A stretch of DNA of 64,000 nt from Roseiarcus sp963832305 (GCA_963832305.1 CAWHTU010000003.1:96605-160604); one strand, 5' to 3'; counted from the first letter of the stretch, positions 17,105-26,920 are shown. Translations and numbers: made by a program. Notes: generated by a model from the letters alone, not told the origin.

Positions 17105-19745
17105 CTACGAAGCGGGGGCGCGCGCCGGCTGGGCAAGCCTCGCCTGCCACACGGCGACCCGCAGTTTGCGCAATTCGGCCTTCTTCGCGGTCACCACGGC
17201 GGCGGTCTTGTCCATGTATTGATGGAGGTCGCCAAGCGTATTCATCGCGCTCACCTGAGCTTTTATCGCGGCGCTTTCGGCCGGCGCCGCTTCCAGATGA
17301 TGCTTCACCGCGATGCGCAAGAGCCAGAACGGCCAGTCGTCCTTGATGGCGTCCAGCGGCGTCGACAAGTCGGGGCCTGCCACCGCCGCCGCGACCTTCA
17401 CATCCGGGACGGCGGCGACGCCGGGAAGCGTGACCGGCGCGTCCTGACGAGGCGAGGCCAGGGTCGCGAGCGCTTGCAGGCCGACAAGCCCCCGGTCACG
17501 GACGGTGAGCGGAGGGACGCCGAACATCTGCTCGATGGTCGCCGGCACGACGGAATGCTCCAGCGGCCGGTGCTCGATCACGTTCTTCGGGCACCATGGC
17601 GAGATCACCACGGCGGGAACGCGCGGGCCGAGCTGGTCGAACATGTAGCCGTGCGACTGGCCGCGCTCTCCGGTCGGCGTCGCCCGCGGCGGGAGGACAT
17701 GATCGTAAAAACCGCCGTGCTCGTCCCAGGTGACGATGAGCATGCTGTCGTTCCAGCGCGGCGACTGGCGGATGATCTCATAGACCTGCTTGATCAGCTG
17801 CTCGCCGGCGTGAACGCTGCCGAGGGGGTGCTGGGAATTGCCGTCCTTGAAGCTGTTTGTAAGCGCGTCGTAGCTCGGTTCGATGAAGGTGTAAGCCGCG
17901 TCGAAGTCCGCTCTGCTGATATCGCCCTCGAAGTTGGCGAAGTCGTCGATGTCGTCGTTGATGCTGATGCCGTGCAGAAGCCCGACATTCGGGAAAACAT
18001 CGCCCGCATAGATACGGAACGGAATTTTTGCTTTGCGCAACCGGTCGTAGATCGTGCCATTGGGGAAACTGACGCCGTCCCCGCCCAATTCATCTTTCGT
18101 TTGCTGCCAGCCCGTGGGCAAGTCGTCCCACACGCCGGAAGTCGCCGCATGGACGAACATCCGGTTGGGCTCAGTCGGGCCGGCCATCGAGCTGAACCAG
18201 TGATCGCAGAGAACGAACTCCGAAGCGAGCGCATTCAGGACCGGAAGATCGGCCTTGGAGAAACAGCGCATCACCTCGCCGGCGCGCGTCTTGTCGGTGA
18301 TGATGCCGTAGGCCGCGGCGTAGCCGGTCCCAACCACCGTCGGATAGGGTTGGCCATTGAGCTGCCTATTGTCGAACTCTGGCCCGCAGAGGTTGATCAG
18401 CACGTCGTTGAATTGATGCGCCGGACCCGGCGGCGTCACCCGGTCCACGGCCGCTTGCGAGACGGTGGTGGTTATCGATTCATAGACGTTCGAACTCGTT
18501 GCCTTTCAGGCCCTCAGCGGACGTCCGCTGGCCGGTATGCGCGTCGGTTCCGGTGATCTGCGAAAAACCGAGCATGTGATCGAACGACCGGTTTTCCAGC
18601 ATCAGCACGAAGAGGTGCTTGATCCGGCTCTTGCCGAATTTCGTCCAGGCCGAGTTGTTCGACCATTTGATCGTGTCAGGTTTCTGGAGCGTCGCGGTGT
18701 AAGTCTTGTCGTCGGGAAAATTCACCGAGATATGCGAGCTGTCGACAATGGAGCCGGAAGCCTTCGGCCGCGGCTTCGGCATGTCGATCGAGATCGAATT
18801 GCCGTGGACCGTGATGACAGGACCGAGAACGCCGCCGCTCGTCCATTGACCATTGAGATCGATCACCGTCGCGATCGCCGCCACTTTCGTCCAAGTCGTG
18901 TTGTTCGACCATTTGATCAGGTTTGGCGCCTGCAGCGTCCCGGTGTAGGTGGTCTTGTCGTCCGGGAATTTTACCGAAATGCGAGAGCCGTCCAGGATCG
19001 ATCCAGAAGCCGTGGGGCGGTGATACGCCGACATGTCGATCGAGAGCGAGTTGCCGGTTCTGGAGATGAACGGGCCGGCCACGCCGCCGCTGGCCCACGC
19101 GCCATTGAGATCGATCACGGTCTGAATCGAAGGCGCGGTCGAAATCGTGTGGGTCGTGTAGTAGTGCGAATTGGAGCCGCAGCCATGCGGGGAATCCGTG
19201 CCATGATGCTCCACGGTCTCCGAGAGTTTTTTGCCGGACGGGGTCTTTTGAATGAGGTCCTTGGCTTTAAAGACCCGTACGCCGGCGGCAACCAATCCAT
19301 CGCAATCCGCAAACAAGAGAGAGCCAACCCACGCGGCCCCCACGATCACGGACAGACCGATAAGCGCCGAGCCGGCGAACGGCACCACCGCGACGCCAAG
19401 AGCCGTGGCGACGCCAATCTCCGCTGTTGTTTTCTTATTGTTGGAGACAGCCTTGTCGATCGAGTGGAAAGCGGTTTGAATTGATTTTTCCACCGCGTCA
19501 TTATTGGAATGACCGGCGTTGACGATGACGTATTTGCAGATGACCAAGGTGTCATCATTCGGAATATCGGCCTCGACGGTCAGACCGGTTTTATAAGTTC
19601 CATTGTTCAGATCCCCCATCGCCCGGGTTTTGGAAACGGATGGGTTGCCTCCAACAGTCATGTTTATGGAGGCGAAGACGGTGTCCTTGTGCAGGGATCG
19701 CGTGTTTGTAATACGGAAATTATCCAGGGAGAAGCTGGCAAACAT
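17105..19745 (-). CDS. Phospholipase C / acid phosphatase-like phosphoesterase with duplicated N-terminal repeat, frameshifted
   Basis: The C-terminal about 450 residues form an alkaline-phosphatase-fold phosphoesterase: HLFVLMLENRSFDHMLG opens the domain and IVTWDEHGGFYDHV carries metal ligands. The N-terminal part has a hydrophobic stretch near residues 110-145 (not a classical signal peptide) and two tandem about 80-residue repeats, each starting VIDLNGxWxSGG and ending IKWSNNxxWTK. The frame is interrupted at 18485-18488: ...KGNEFER then one extra base then YESITTTVSQAAVDRVTP. Corrected length is 879 residues. The start at 19745 has GGGAGGG upstream. It is the last gene of the repeat-protein operon, 45 bases after the FkbM gene. 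Confidence 0.8.
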
Positions 19746-19790
19746 GGGGTTTCCCTCCCGTCCAGAGCGCGGACCCGCCGCGGCGCCGCC

Positions 19791-20495
19791 TCAGTCTCTT
19801 GAGCGAATCCATGCGCGACTGCGCCAGGTCGGCGCGCTCGAGTATCGACGCATATTCTTGAGGTCCTGATCCCTGACATAGCAATCGTCGCACCCCAGCG
19901 CCTTCACAAGTTGATAGCCGCGCCCCTCCAGGAAATCGCGGATCTCAGCGCGCAACGGCAGCCAATTGTGCTCAACGCTGATCACTCGGAATGAGTAGTC
20001 GTCGAACGGAAAGCTCGTCAAAATCGTAAGCTCGGACCCCTCGGTATCCAGGCTCCAGTAATCGATCACTGGCGGAGCTTCGCACTCCCGGAGCACCGAC
20101 CGCAGGGTGCGCGCAGCTTTCGTCACCGTCGCCGGTCTTCCCGCGGAATCACATCGAAGGTCAAAATTCGCCTTCGCGTATTCCAGGTGGCTCGGATCAT
20201 AGTCGTCGAGGACGCCGCCCAGAACAGCCGCGTCTTCGACGAACTCCACCTCGCCGTCGCGATCGTAAACGCAAAAGTTCAGGCAATGACATTTGCGATT
20301 TTGTTTCAGCTCGGCGAAAAAGGAGTCGTTGGGCTCGATGCAGATCCCTCGCCAGCCAAACGACTGCTCGAGCAGCAGCGTATTGCTGAAGCGGACGCCG
20401 TTGGACGCGCCGAAGTCGAGAAAGTACCCGCCGCGCTTTCTGCCCAGGGCTTCGAGAACGAACAGATCCTGGCCATATTGCGAGGGCGAATCCAT
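19791..20495 (-). CDS. FkbM family SAM-dependent methyltransferase
   Basis: A 234-residue Rossmann methyltransferase. It begins MDSPSQYGQDLFVLEAL and has the SAM-binding FLDFGASNGVRFSNTLLLE, the acidic IEPNDSFF and the WSLDTEGSELTIL segment typical of FkbM proteins. These O-methylate sugars or small molecules and often sit in glycan or natural-product loci. The ATG at 20495 is chosen because an upstream in-frame ATG (20600) lies inside the preceding gene. Only four bases separate it from the TPR-oxygenase stop, so co-translation is likely. The methyl acceptor is unknown. Confidence 0.85.
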   Translation of the reverse strand: MDSPSQYGQDLFVLEALGRKRGGYFLDFGASNGVRFSNTLLLEQSFGWRGICIEPNDSFFAELKQNRKCHCLNFCVYDRDGEVEFVEDAAVLGGVLDDYDPSHLEYAKANFDLRCDSAGRPATVTKAARTLRSVLRECEAPPVIDYWSLDTEGSELTILTSFPFDDYSFRVISVEHNWLPLRAEIRDFLEGRGYQLVKALGCDDCYVRDQDLKNMRRYSSAPTWRSRAWIRSRD

Positions 20496-20499
20496 CGCT

Positions 20500-22026
20500 T
20501 TACCGGCTGAACGCCGCCGAGCGCCAGGCGGCCGAACTCGGTGAGGAGGAGCCGGTCGGGATGTCGATGCGCGGGTCCAAATGATGGGCGTCGTCCTCAC
20601 GAAACCCGTAAAGCATCGTGACGTTCACCCGATGGTTTTCGTAACCGGGGCGAAAATTGACGGCCTCGGTCGCGTGGAAGAGATCGGAATTGAAAATCAT
20701 CGCCCTGTTTTGCCGGTAGGGGATTCTGAACGAGCTCGCCTTCTTGCGCCGCAGGAAGGAACGAATGGCGCCGAGCTTCCCGTTGTAACTGTCAAAATTC
20801 CAGTTGATCGGCGCTTGCACATCGTAGACGACCAACCCTCCCGATTCCTTGTCGAGATTGGCGTCGTCGGGCGTGATCCAGAAGTTGACGTTCACGGCGG
20901 CGAAATCGGCGTGAGTGGTCGAATTGGCGGGAAGGTTCTGCGGCGTCTTGAAGCCCCAGAGTTGCTGAAGCGGATAGCGCCGGCCGATCACGCGCGGCAA
21001 AGCCTGCTGCAATTCCTCGGCGATCTGCCACAGCAGAGGGCAATTGAATCCGTCGCGGAAAAAAGCACCGAGCCGCCCATGGTTGTAGCGGTTGCCCGAC
21101 CAGACGGTTGATTCCAGGCAAAACTGGCGCACGTTGTCGAGCGCCTCTTTGGTGAGAAAGTTGTCCACGACGACAACGCCGGTCTCGAGATAGTCCGTCT
21201 CGACCGTCGCCGCGTTCCACTCGCCGGAGAGCGCTCGCGCGAGCCGCGGCGTCTCCCTGATGTGCACGATCCGGTTATAGACATGCCCGATGCGCGCCCG
21301 GACGTCGTCATTGAGAGGCGTCGGCGCCTGGACGTCCGCCGACCTCATCTCGTCGATCACTTGTTCATAGGCGGAAATGATCGGGGTGAATTCACTTCCG
21401 AGGACCGCTCTCGACTGCAGATACGAGAATTGCTCGACATCGTGGATCAGTTTGGGGATGGTGAGAAAAAGCGCCCGCTCCATGAGAAACGCCGTCGCGC
21501 CCCGACCGTCGACCCCGGCCGGATGCCATTTGCTGCCGCAGCGAAATGCGGCCAGCAAAGCGGCGTATTCGCCGGCGAGATAGAGATCGTGATCGCGCAA
21601 AGCCCGCGAAAGTTGATCCTCCAGAAAGATCGTTGGATCCTGGTCGGATGTCAGCTCGGGGAGCCACAGCTCGAAGGCTTCCTGGCGGCGGCCTGACTTC
21701 ACCAGCAACATCAAAAGATTCTTGCGCGCCGCCCTGAGCGAAGGGTCGAACTTCAGAGCTTGACCGTAGCAGCGTTCGGCGCCCTCGGCGTCGGCCAGCA
21801 TCTGCCGCACCCAGCCGAGATTATTGTACGCCGGCGCGAAATCTCCGCTGTGCTCGATGGCGCGATGAAAACTCGCCTCGGCGTGGCCATATCGCTTGGC
21901 GACGGCATGTTCGTCGCCCTGCGCAAGCAGGCGCCGGGCGACCTCCAGCCGATCCGACGCGTCGCTTCGATCGTCTCGCTTCGAGCCATCGGCTTCGGCC
22001 GAGGACAGTGTTTCGGACAGGCTCAT
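20500..22026 (-). CDS. TPR-repeat protein fused to a 2OG-Fe(II) oxygenase domain
   Basis: 508 residues. The first about 150 form tetratricopeptide-like helices (FAPAYNNLGWVRQMLADAEG near 73-92), a protein-binding module. The C-terminal half is a 2-oxoglutarate/iron oxygenase: iron ligands THADF (His-x-Asp near residue 369-371) and FNSDLFHATEAV, with the 2OG-binding Arg in ENHRVNV. GGAGG precedes the start. It lies 28 bases after the modular repeat protein and immediately before an FkbM methyltransferase. The layout suggests a hydroxylase that recognises a protein partner through its TPRs, with the repeat protein the obvious candidate substrate. That role is inference. Confidence 0.82.
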   Translation of the reverse strand: MSLSETLSSAEADGSKRDDRSDASDRLEVARRLLAQGDEHAVAKRYGHAEASFHRAIEHSGDFAPAYNNLGWVRQMLADAEGAERCYGQALKFDPSLRAARKNLLMLLVKSGRRQEAFELWLPELTSDQDPTIFLEDQLSRALRDHDLYLAGEYAALLAAFRCGSKWHPAGVDGRGATAFLMERALFLTIPKLIHDVEQFSYLQSRAVLGSEFTPIISAYEQVIDEMRSADVQAPTPLNDDVRARIGHVYNRIVHIRETPRLARALSGEWNAATVETDYLETGVVVVDNFLTKEALDNVRQFCLESTVWSGNRYNHGRLGAFFRDGFNCPLLWQIAEELQQALPRVIGRRYPLQQLWGFKTPQNLPANSTTHADFAAVNVNFWITPDDANLDKESGGLVVYDVQAPINWNFDSYNGKLGAIRSFLRRKKASSFRIPYRQNRAMIFNSDLFHATEAVNFRPGYENHRVNVTMLYGFREDDAHHLDPRIDIPTGSSSPSSAAWRSAAFSR

Positions 22027-22054
22027 CGCTGCCTCCGGGCGCTGATCTCAGATT

Positions 22055-23623
22055 TCAATCGCCTCCCTCTTGCCGCGCAGCGTCGAGCAGACCCAGCCTC
22101 TGCAGGTTGGCCGCATACTGGGCAAGGGACTGAAGCGTTACGCTGGCGTAACCGGCGCCGAATATGCTTTCGGTCCAGCCGCGGGTGCCGCCGCCGCCGG
22201 TGCTGTGCTCGGTGGTGTAGGTCCCGCTCGTTCCGGTGCTCTTATCCGTCCCGCCAGTTCCGGTGCTCTGCTGCGTTCCGCCAGTTCCGGTGCTCTGTTG
22301 CGTCCCGCTCTGCGTTCCGCCGCCTGTCCCAGTGCTCTGCTGCGTTCCGCTGCCGGTGCTCATGTCCGTGCCGCTGGTGCCGGTGCTCATGTCGGTGCCG
22401 CTGGTGCCAGTGCTCATGTCGGTGCCGCTGGTGCCGGTGCTCATCTCGGTGCCGTCGGCTCGCAAGAGATAAGCCCGCCGCGCCTCCTCCTCTGCAAGCC
22501 GTTCCGCGAGCACCCAGCCGCGGGTGCCGCCGCCGCCGGTGCTGTGCTCGGTGGTGTAGGTCCCGCTCGTTCCGGTGCTCTTCTCCGTCCCGCCAGTTCC
22601 CGTGCTCTTCTCCGTGCCGTCGGCTTGCAACAGATAAGCCCGTCGCGCCTCTTCTGCCGCCCGTTCGAGCACCCAGCCGCGCGTTCCGCCGCCGCCGGTG
22701 CTGTGCTCGGTGACATGGGTGCCGCTCTGCTGGGTTCCGCCGCCGCCGGGGCTGTGCTCCGTTGCATCCGCACGCAACAGGAAGACTTCCCGGGCCTCCT
22801 CTGCCGCACGTTCGAGCCAGCCGCGCGCTTCTGCTCGGCCTGTGCTCTGCTCGGTCGTGTGGGTGCCGCTCTGCTGGGTGCCGCCGCCGCCAGGGCTGTG
22901 CTCGGTCGCGTCGGCGCGCAACAGGAAGGCTTGCCGGAACTCGTCCGCGGCGCGTTCGAGCCAGCCGCGCGTTCCTCCGCCGCCGGTGCTGTGCTCGGTC
23001 GTGTGGGTGCCGCTTTGCTGGGTTCCGCCGCCGCCGGGGCTGTGCTCGGTCGCGTCGGCGCGCAACAGGAAGGCTTGCCGGAACTCGTCTGCGGCGCGCT
23101 CAAGCCAGCGGCGCGCTTCTGCTCGGCCTGTGCTCTGCTCGGTCGTGTGGGTGCCGCTCTGCTGGGTGCCGCCGCCGCCAGGGCTGTGCTCCGTGCCGTC
23201 CTCGAACCCCAAGGTGGTCCTCACGATCTCGGACAGCAGGGCGCCATCGAACGCGATCGGCCTGGCGGCGACCGACGAGTTTCGGATGAGCGCTTCGACC
23301 ACGTTATGGTCGCCATGCCGGACCGCCGCGCGGGTGAATTCCGCGACGAATACGCCGCTCGACTGCTCGCGGCCGCGGGGTTGAAACGACCGGTCGCGGA
23401 GCCATCGCAGCAGGCCTCTGTTGGCCATGACCGAGTAAATGAGGTGGTTGACCGGAGCCGTTTCTTCCGGCGAGAGTTTTTTCGAATAGACGTATTCCGA
23501 CAGGATCTGGGCGGGATCAGTCACAAACTGTTCGCGCAATAGAAAATCCGAGGACATCGCCCTGAATAGAGCGTCCACGCGTCTCACAACGGCCGCACGT
23601 TGTAAAGTAAGTCGCTGATCCAT
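22055..23623 (-). CDS. Modular Thr/Ser/Gly-rich repeat protein, unknown function
   Basis: I do not recognise the family. The 522-residue protein has a unique N-terminal domain (residues 1-143; SSDFLLREQFVTDPAQILSE near 24-43). Six modules follow (144-191, 192-239, 240-287, 288-336, 337-391, 392-483), then a 39-residue tail. Each module begins TEHSPGGGG or TExSTG, contains TEHSTGGGGTRGW or a variant, and modules 1-5 end in a charged helix such as LERAADEFRQAFLLRAD. Modules 5 and 6 expand a 9-residue subrepeat (TDMSTGTSG type). No signal peptide or cysteine-rich core is visible. GAGGGAGGAAA precedes the ATG. It is first in the operon with an oxygenase, a methyltransferase and a phosphoesterase, so it may be their substrate. 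Confidence 0.75.
   Translation of the reverse strand: MDQRLTLQRAAVVRRVDALFRAMSSDFLLREQFVTDPAQILSEYVYSKKLSPEETAPVNHLIYSVMANRGLLRWLRDRSFQPRGREQSSGVFVAEFTRAAVRHGDHNVVEALIRNSSVAARPIAFDGALLSEIVRTTLGFEDGTEHSPGGGGTQQSGTHTTEQSTGRAEARRWLERAADEFRQAFLLRADATEHSPGGGGTQQSGTHTTEHSTGGGGTRGWLERAADEFRQAFLLRADATEHSPGGGGTQQSGTHTTEQSTGRAEARGWLERAAEEAREVFLLRADATEHSPGGGGTQQSGTHVTEHSTGGGGTRGWVLERAAEEARRAYLLQADGTEKSTGTGGTEKSTGTSGTYTTEHSTGGGGTRGWVLAERLAEEEARRAYLLRADGTEMSTGTSGTDMSTGTSGTDMSTGTSGTDMSTGSGTQQSTGTGGGTQSGTQQSTGTGGTQQSTGTGGTDKSTGTSGTYTTEHSTGGGGTRGWTESIFGAGYASVTLQSLAQYAANLQRLGLLDAARQEGGD
22175..23194 (-). repeat. Nested in-frame tandem repeats (about 144 bp with 27-bp subrepeats)
   Basis: The coding DNA of residues 144-483 of the modular protein is a nested repeat. 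Four units of 144-147 bp are followed by a 165-bp and a 276-bp unit in which a 27-bp subunit has multiplied. All length changes keep the frame. The + strand text shows the same words (GCCGCCGCCGGTGCTGTGCTCGGT and relatives) again and again, so this tract is prone to slippage and assembly collapse and the true copy number may differ. Confidence 0.9.
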
Positions 23624-24168
23624 GGATCGTTTCCTCCCTCGGAGAGTTCCTCCACCGCCTTGACCGGCGGCAAATTACTACGGTTATCCGTAGTCAATAT
23701 TGTTTTTGTCTGCGCGAACTCTACGGCAACACATATCACGAAAATGTGATCAGCGTAAGGGGTAATGTCTGCGACCGCCAGAACCTGACGCGACGCCAGA
23801 ACCTGACGCGGCGCGAAGTCCACGCAGATTCCTGTATGCGCCGGCCCACAGGCGTCGCTCGGGAGTTTAAGCGACAATTCCTTTTCGAAAATCCAGAACC
23901 GCGATATCATGCCTTCATCATGGCATCGAGTTTAACAACACGGACTAGGAATTATAGATGGATGGCCCGCGCCCGGCTCGCATATGTGGGAGCTCGGAAG
24001 AAGATTTCCCGGGCCGGCCGTCGCCGTAACTCGTTGAAAAGGCTCAATCCCGACAAGGCGATCAAAGGGAATCAAAGCCTTTTCCTTGGACAGATTTGGC
24101 TGGATATCGGGCCGGCTTTGCTGGATTTGGCTAAGTTTGGAATCCTCTTGGGATTCCGGGGCCGCCGC
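23624..24168. other. Intergenic region upstream of the repeat-protein operon
   Basis: It presumably holds the promoter of the minus-strand operon that starts at 23623. It contains an 18-bp-period direct repeat, the word CGCCAGAACCTGACGCG at 23776-23792 and again at 23794-23810, and the first copy of the dispersed repeat from 24034 onward. A minus-strand frame at 23584-23910 overlaps the operon start but has no recognisable protein character. I see no convincing gene here. Confidence 0.6.
24034..24140 (+). repeat. Dispersed intergenic repeat, copy A
   Basis: It starts TTGAAAAGGCTCAATCC, continues ATCAAAGGGAATCAAAGCC then TTTTCC, and ends in a run of TTTGGC/GGAT words. The same order of words occurs at 57673-57780 on the plus strand and at 32700-32818 on the minus strand. 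All three copies are intergenic. Copy A lies just beyond the stop codon of the convergently placed acyltransferase gene. Confidence 0.75.
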
Positions 24169-25275
24169 TCAGCGCACGACGCCGCCGATCTTCGCCCAGC
24201 CGAGATTGACCGCCCGCGAGGTCGCGGCGGCGAAGCCGCCCTTCATCGCGAGCGCCCGCCTCTCGATCAGGGTCCAGGAGAGCGCGGCGACGCCAAGGGT
24301 GATGGCGCCGGAGCCGACGATCATCGCGATCAGGGGCATGCCGGGAAAGAGGAACGCCAGCGTCTGCTGGATCGGAAAGGCGTAGATGTAGACGCCGTAG
24401 GAACAATCTCCCCAGTCGTTGAAGGCGCGGACGGGTCCCTTCGGCAGGTAGGCGAGATGCAAGACGAGGGGCGCGAGGCAAAAAACGTAGGCGACGAAGA
24501 ACGCCTGCTCGTTGACCGAAGCGAGCACAAGGCAGGCGAACGCCGCCAACAGGATGCCGCGGCTCACCGGAACCTTGTCGCGCCAGAGGTAGAGCGTTGT
24601 GCCGTAGAGGAACATGAACACCCTGGTGTCGGCGGCGTTGAACGGCGCCCCGAACAGGCGGCCGCGCAGGATGAGGAAGAGGAACGCGCAGGCCGCGATG
24701 GGCGCGGCTACGCCCATCGCCCTGAGGCGGATGGCCGGCGCCGCGGCGAGCACGAGCCACCCGGCAGCGAGATAGCAATAGAGCCTGAGCTCGATCGGCA
24801 GCGTCCACAGCGATCCGTTGAACTCTCCATGAAGCGGGTTCGTCTCGAACACGCCCGGCAGCGAATAACGGACGCCGCCGATCAGCGTCGCACATTTAAC
24901 AAAATATTGCTGTGTTTTAGCGGAAGTGAAGTAGTCTGCGAGCGGCAGCGTGGTCAGAGCCGGGGCGAGAGCGAATACGGTGAGGACGAGCATCACCCAA
25001 ATCGCGGGATAGATGCGCAGCGCCCGCGCCCACAGGAAGGCGACCACGTCTCCCCGATTGACGAGGCTGCCGGCGACCAGAAAGCCGCTGGTGACAAAGA
25101 AGACGTCGACCGCCATTTCTGCCAGCGACAGGCCGAGATGGTCGAAGAAGAACTCCCGCGACGACGGCAGTCCAAGAACCGCGACGCTGTGGCTGAAGAT
25201 GACCGAGAGCGCCGCCGCGAGGCGGATGAGATTGAAATTGTTGTCCCGGCCGACGGCATATTCGGACAGTCGCAC
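24169..25275 (-). CDS. Acyltransferase family protein (OafA/YrhL type)
   Basis: A 368-residue polytopic membrane acyltransferase. It begins with a family-like FNLIRLAAALSVIFSHS (the conserved Arg/His motif near residues 17-29), then FVTSGFLVAGSL and RALRIYPAIW, with about ten hydrophobic segments. Such enzymes O-acylate surface sugars or lipids. It starts GTG at 25275, directly after an 8-bp GC hairpin at 25276-25296, and lies 50 bases downstream of the DAHP synthase gene on the same strand. The acceptor is unknown. Confidence 0.82.
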   Translation of the reverse strand: MRLSEYAVGRDNNFNLIRLAAALSVIFSHSVAVLGLPSSREFFFDHLGLSLAEMAVDVFFVTSGFLVAGSLVNRGDVVAFLWARALRIYPAIWVMLVLTVFALAPALTTLPLADYFTSAKTQQYFVKCATLIGGVRYSLPGVFETNPLHGEFNGSLWTLPIELRLYCYLAAGWLVLAAAPAIRLRAMGVAAPIAACAFLFLILRGRLFGAPFNAADTRVFMFLYGTTLYLWRDKVPVSRGILLAAFACLVLASVNEQAFFVAYVFCLAPLVLHLAYLPKGPVRAFNDWGDCSYGVYIYAFPIQQTLAFLFPGMPLIAMIVGSGAITLGVAALSWTLIERRALAMKGGFAAATSRAVNLGWAKIGGVVR

Positions 25276-25296
25276 GGCCGGCCCCTACGGCCGGCC
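25276..25296 (-). promoter_or_regulatory. GC hairpin abutting the acyltransferase start codon
   Basis: GGCCGGCC at 25276-25283 and again at 25289-25296 pair around a five-base loop. On the minus strand this stem ends exactly at the GTG start codon of the acyltransferase. It has no T-run, so it is a weak candidate terminator after the DAHP synthase gene. It could also limit ribosome access to the GTG. Confidence 0.4.
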
Positions 25297-25325
25297 GCAG
25301 ATTGCGGGCGGGCGGAGCCCGGCCG

Positions 25326-26715
25326 TCATTCCGCCGCCCGGACCGGCCGTTCAGGCTGGGCGAGCCGCTGCGCCTTGAGGAGATCGGCGATGATGAACGC
25401 CATCTCGATCGACTGCTCCGCATTGAGCCGCGGATCGCAATAGGTGTGATACCGGTCGTGCAGATCGGCCTCGGAGATCGCGCGCGCGCCGCCGGTGCAT
25501 TCGGTGACGTTCTTGCCCGTCATCTCGAGATGAATGCCTCCGGCGTAGACGCCCTCCGCGCGGCAGATGGCGAAGAAGTTGCGCACCTCGTGAGCGATGC
25601 GTTCGGTCGGCCGCGTCTTGAAGCCGGTCGAGGTCTTGATCGTATTGCCGTGCATCGGGTCCGAGACCCAAAGCGGCGTCAATCCCTCGCGCTTGCCGGC
25701 GCGCAGGAGCGGCGGCAGCGCCGCGTCGACCCTGTCGGCGCCGAAGCGGCAGATCAGCGTCAGCCGGCCAGGTTCACGGTCGGGATCGAGCACATCGATC
25801 AGGCGCAGGAGCTCGTCCGGGCTCAGCGACGGGCCGCACTTGAGGCCGATCGGGTTCTTGAGTCCGCGGCAATATTCGACGTGGGCGCCGCCGAGCTGGC
25901 GTGTCCGGTCGCCAATCCAGATCATGTGGCCTGAAGTGGCGTAATAGTCGCCGGAGGTCGAAATCGAGCCGCGTCATCGCCTGTTCGTAACCGAGCAGCA
26001 GCGCCTCGTGCGAGGTGTAGAAATCCGTCGCCCGCAGTTCCGGATGCGCTTCGGCGTCGAGGCCGATCGCGCGCATGAAGCCCAGCGTCTCGGTGATGCG
26101 GTCGGCGACCTCCTGATAGCGTTCGGATTGCGGGCTGTCTTTGACGAAGCCGAGCATCCACCGATGGGCGTTCTCGAGGTTGGCGTAGCCGCCGGTCGCG
26201 AACGCCCTGAGCAGGTTCAAGGTCGCCGCCGATTGGCGATAGGCTTCCAGTTGCCGCCGTGGGTCGGGCTCGCGCGCCTGTGCGGTGAACTCGATGTCGT
26301 TGACGATATCGCCACGATAGGCAGGAAGCGTGACGCCATCGATGGTCTCGAAGTCCGAGGAGCGCGGCTTGGCGAATTGGCCCGCGACGCGACCGACCTT
26401 GACGATGGGCGAAGCGGCGGCGAACGTCATGACCACCGCCATCTGCAGGAAGACCCGAAAGAAATCGCGGATATTGTCCGCCGAATGCTCGCCGAAGCTC
26501 TCGGCGCAATCCCCGCCCTGCAATAGGAACGCGCCTCCGCCGGCCGCCTTGCCCAGCGCCTGCTTGAGCTTGCGCGCTTCGCCCGCGAACACCAGCGGCG
26601 GATAGCCGGCAAGCTGGCGCTCGGCGTCGGCGAGCGCCGCGCGGTCACGGTAAGTCGGCGCCTGAGCGATCGGCTTCGCGCGCCAACTCTCCGGGGTCCA
26701 ACGTTGGCTCGCCAT
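25326..26715 (-). CDS. aroG: Class II 3-deoxy-7-phosphoheptulonate (DAHP) synthase, frameshifted
   Basis: First enzyme of the shikimate pathway: condenses phosphoenolpyruvate with erythrose 4-phosphate. Family text includes WTPESWRAKPIAQAPTYRD at the start, the metal Cys in LLQGGDCAESFGEHSADNIR, IWIGDRTRQLGGAHVEYCRG, WVSDPMHGNT and GGIHLEMTGKNVTEC. The frame breaks at 25961-25963: a TTT (minus strand) where TT would give RLDSTSGDYYATSGHMIW. With that base removed the product is 462 residues, the normal length. The start at 26715 has AGGAAGG upstream. A homopolymer base error is likely. Confidence 0.9.
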
Positions 26716-26920
26716 CATCCCTTCCTCAAATGAGCGGCTCCGGCGCCGCTTCCCGATCGCAGGCGGTCTATATACAGTCGGACGCCTCCGGCCGATATGC
26801 CGATTTTCGAGGCAGACCCGCATTTTATCGAACAGATGAAGCGGATGACGACGTCGCGCCCCGCCCTATGGTGTGAGACCATCCCCGAACCTACTCTAAC
26901 GCCAACGCCAATTCGCCGAT

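Noticed and set aside
16936..17136. Small minus-strand frame with RREERSDAAIQ
   Set aside because: This wording is produced by read-through of a palindromic intergenic repeat, not by a gene.
22175..23194. CRISPR-like array of repeats
   Set aside because: The repeats are in-frame, of variable length, with no unique spacers of constant size and no cas genes nearby. They encode the modular protein.
22070..23542. Long plus-strand open frames opposite the repeat protein
   Set aside because: They are artefacts of the GC-rich repeat. The minus strand has a good ribosome site, a non-repetitive N-terminal domain and operon spacing.
23584..23910. Minus-strand 108-residue frame upstream of the repeat-protein operon
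   Set aside because: It overlaps the operon start, shows no domain or signal peptide, and the region is better explained as promoter DNA.
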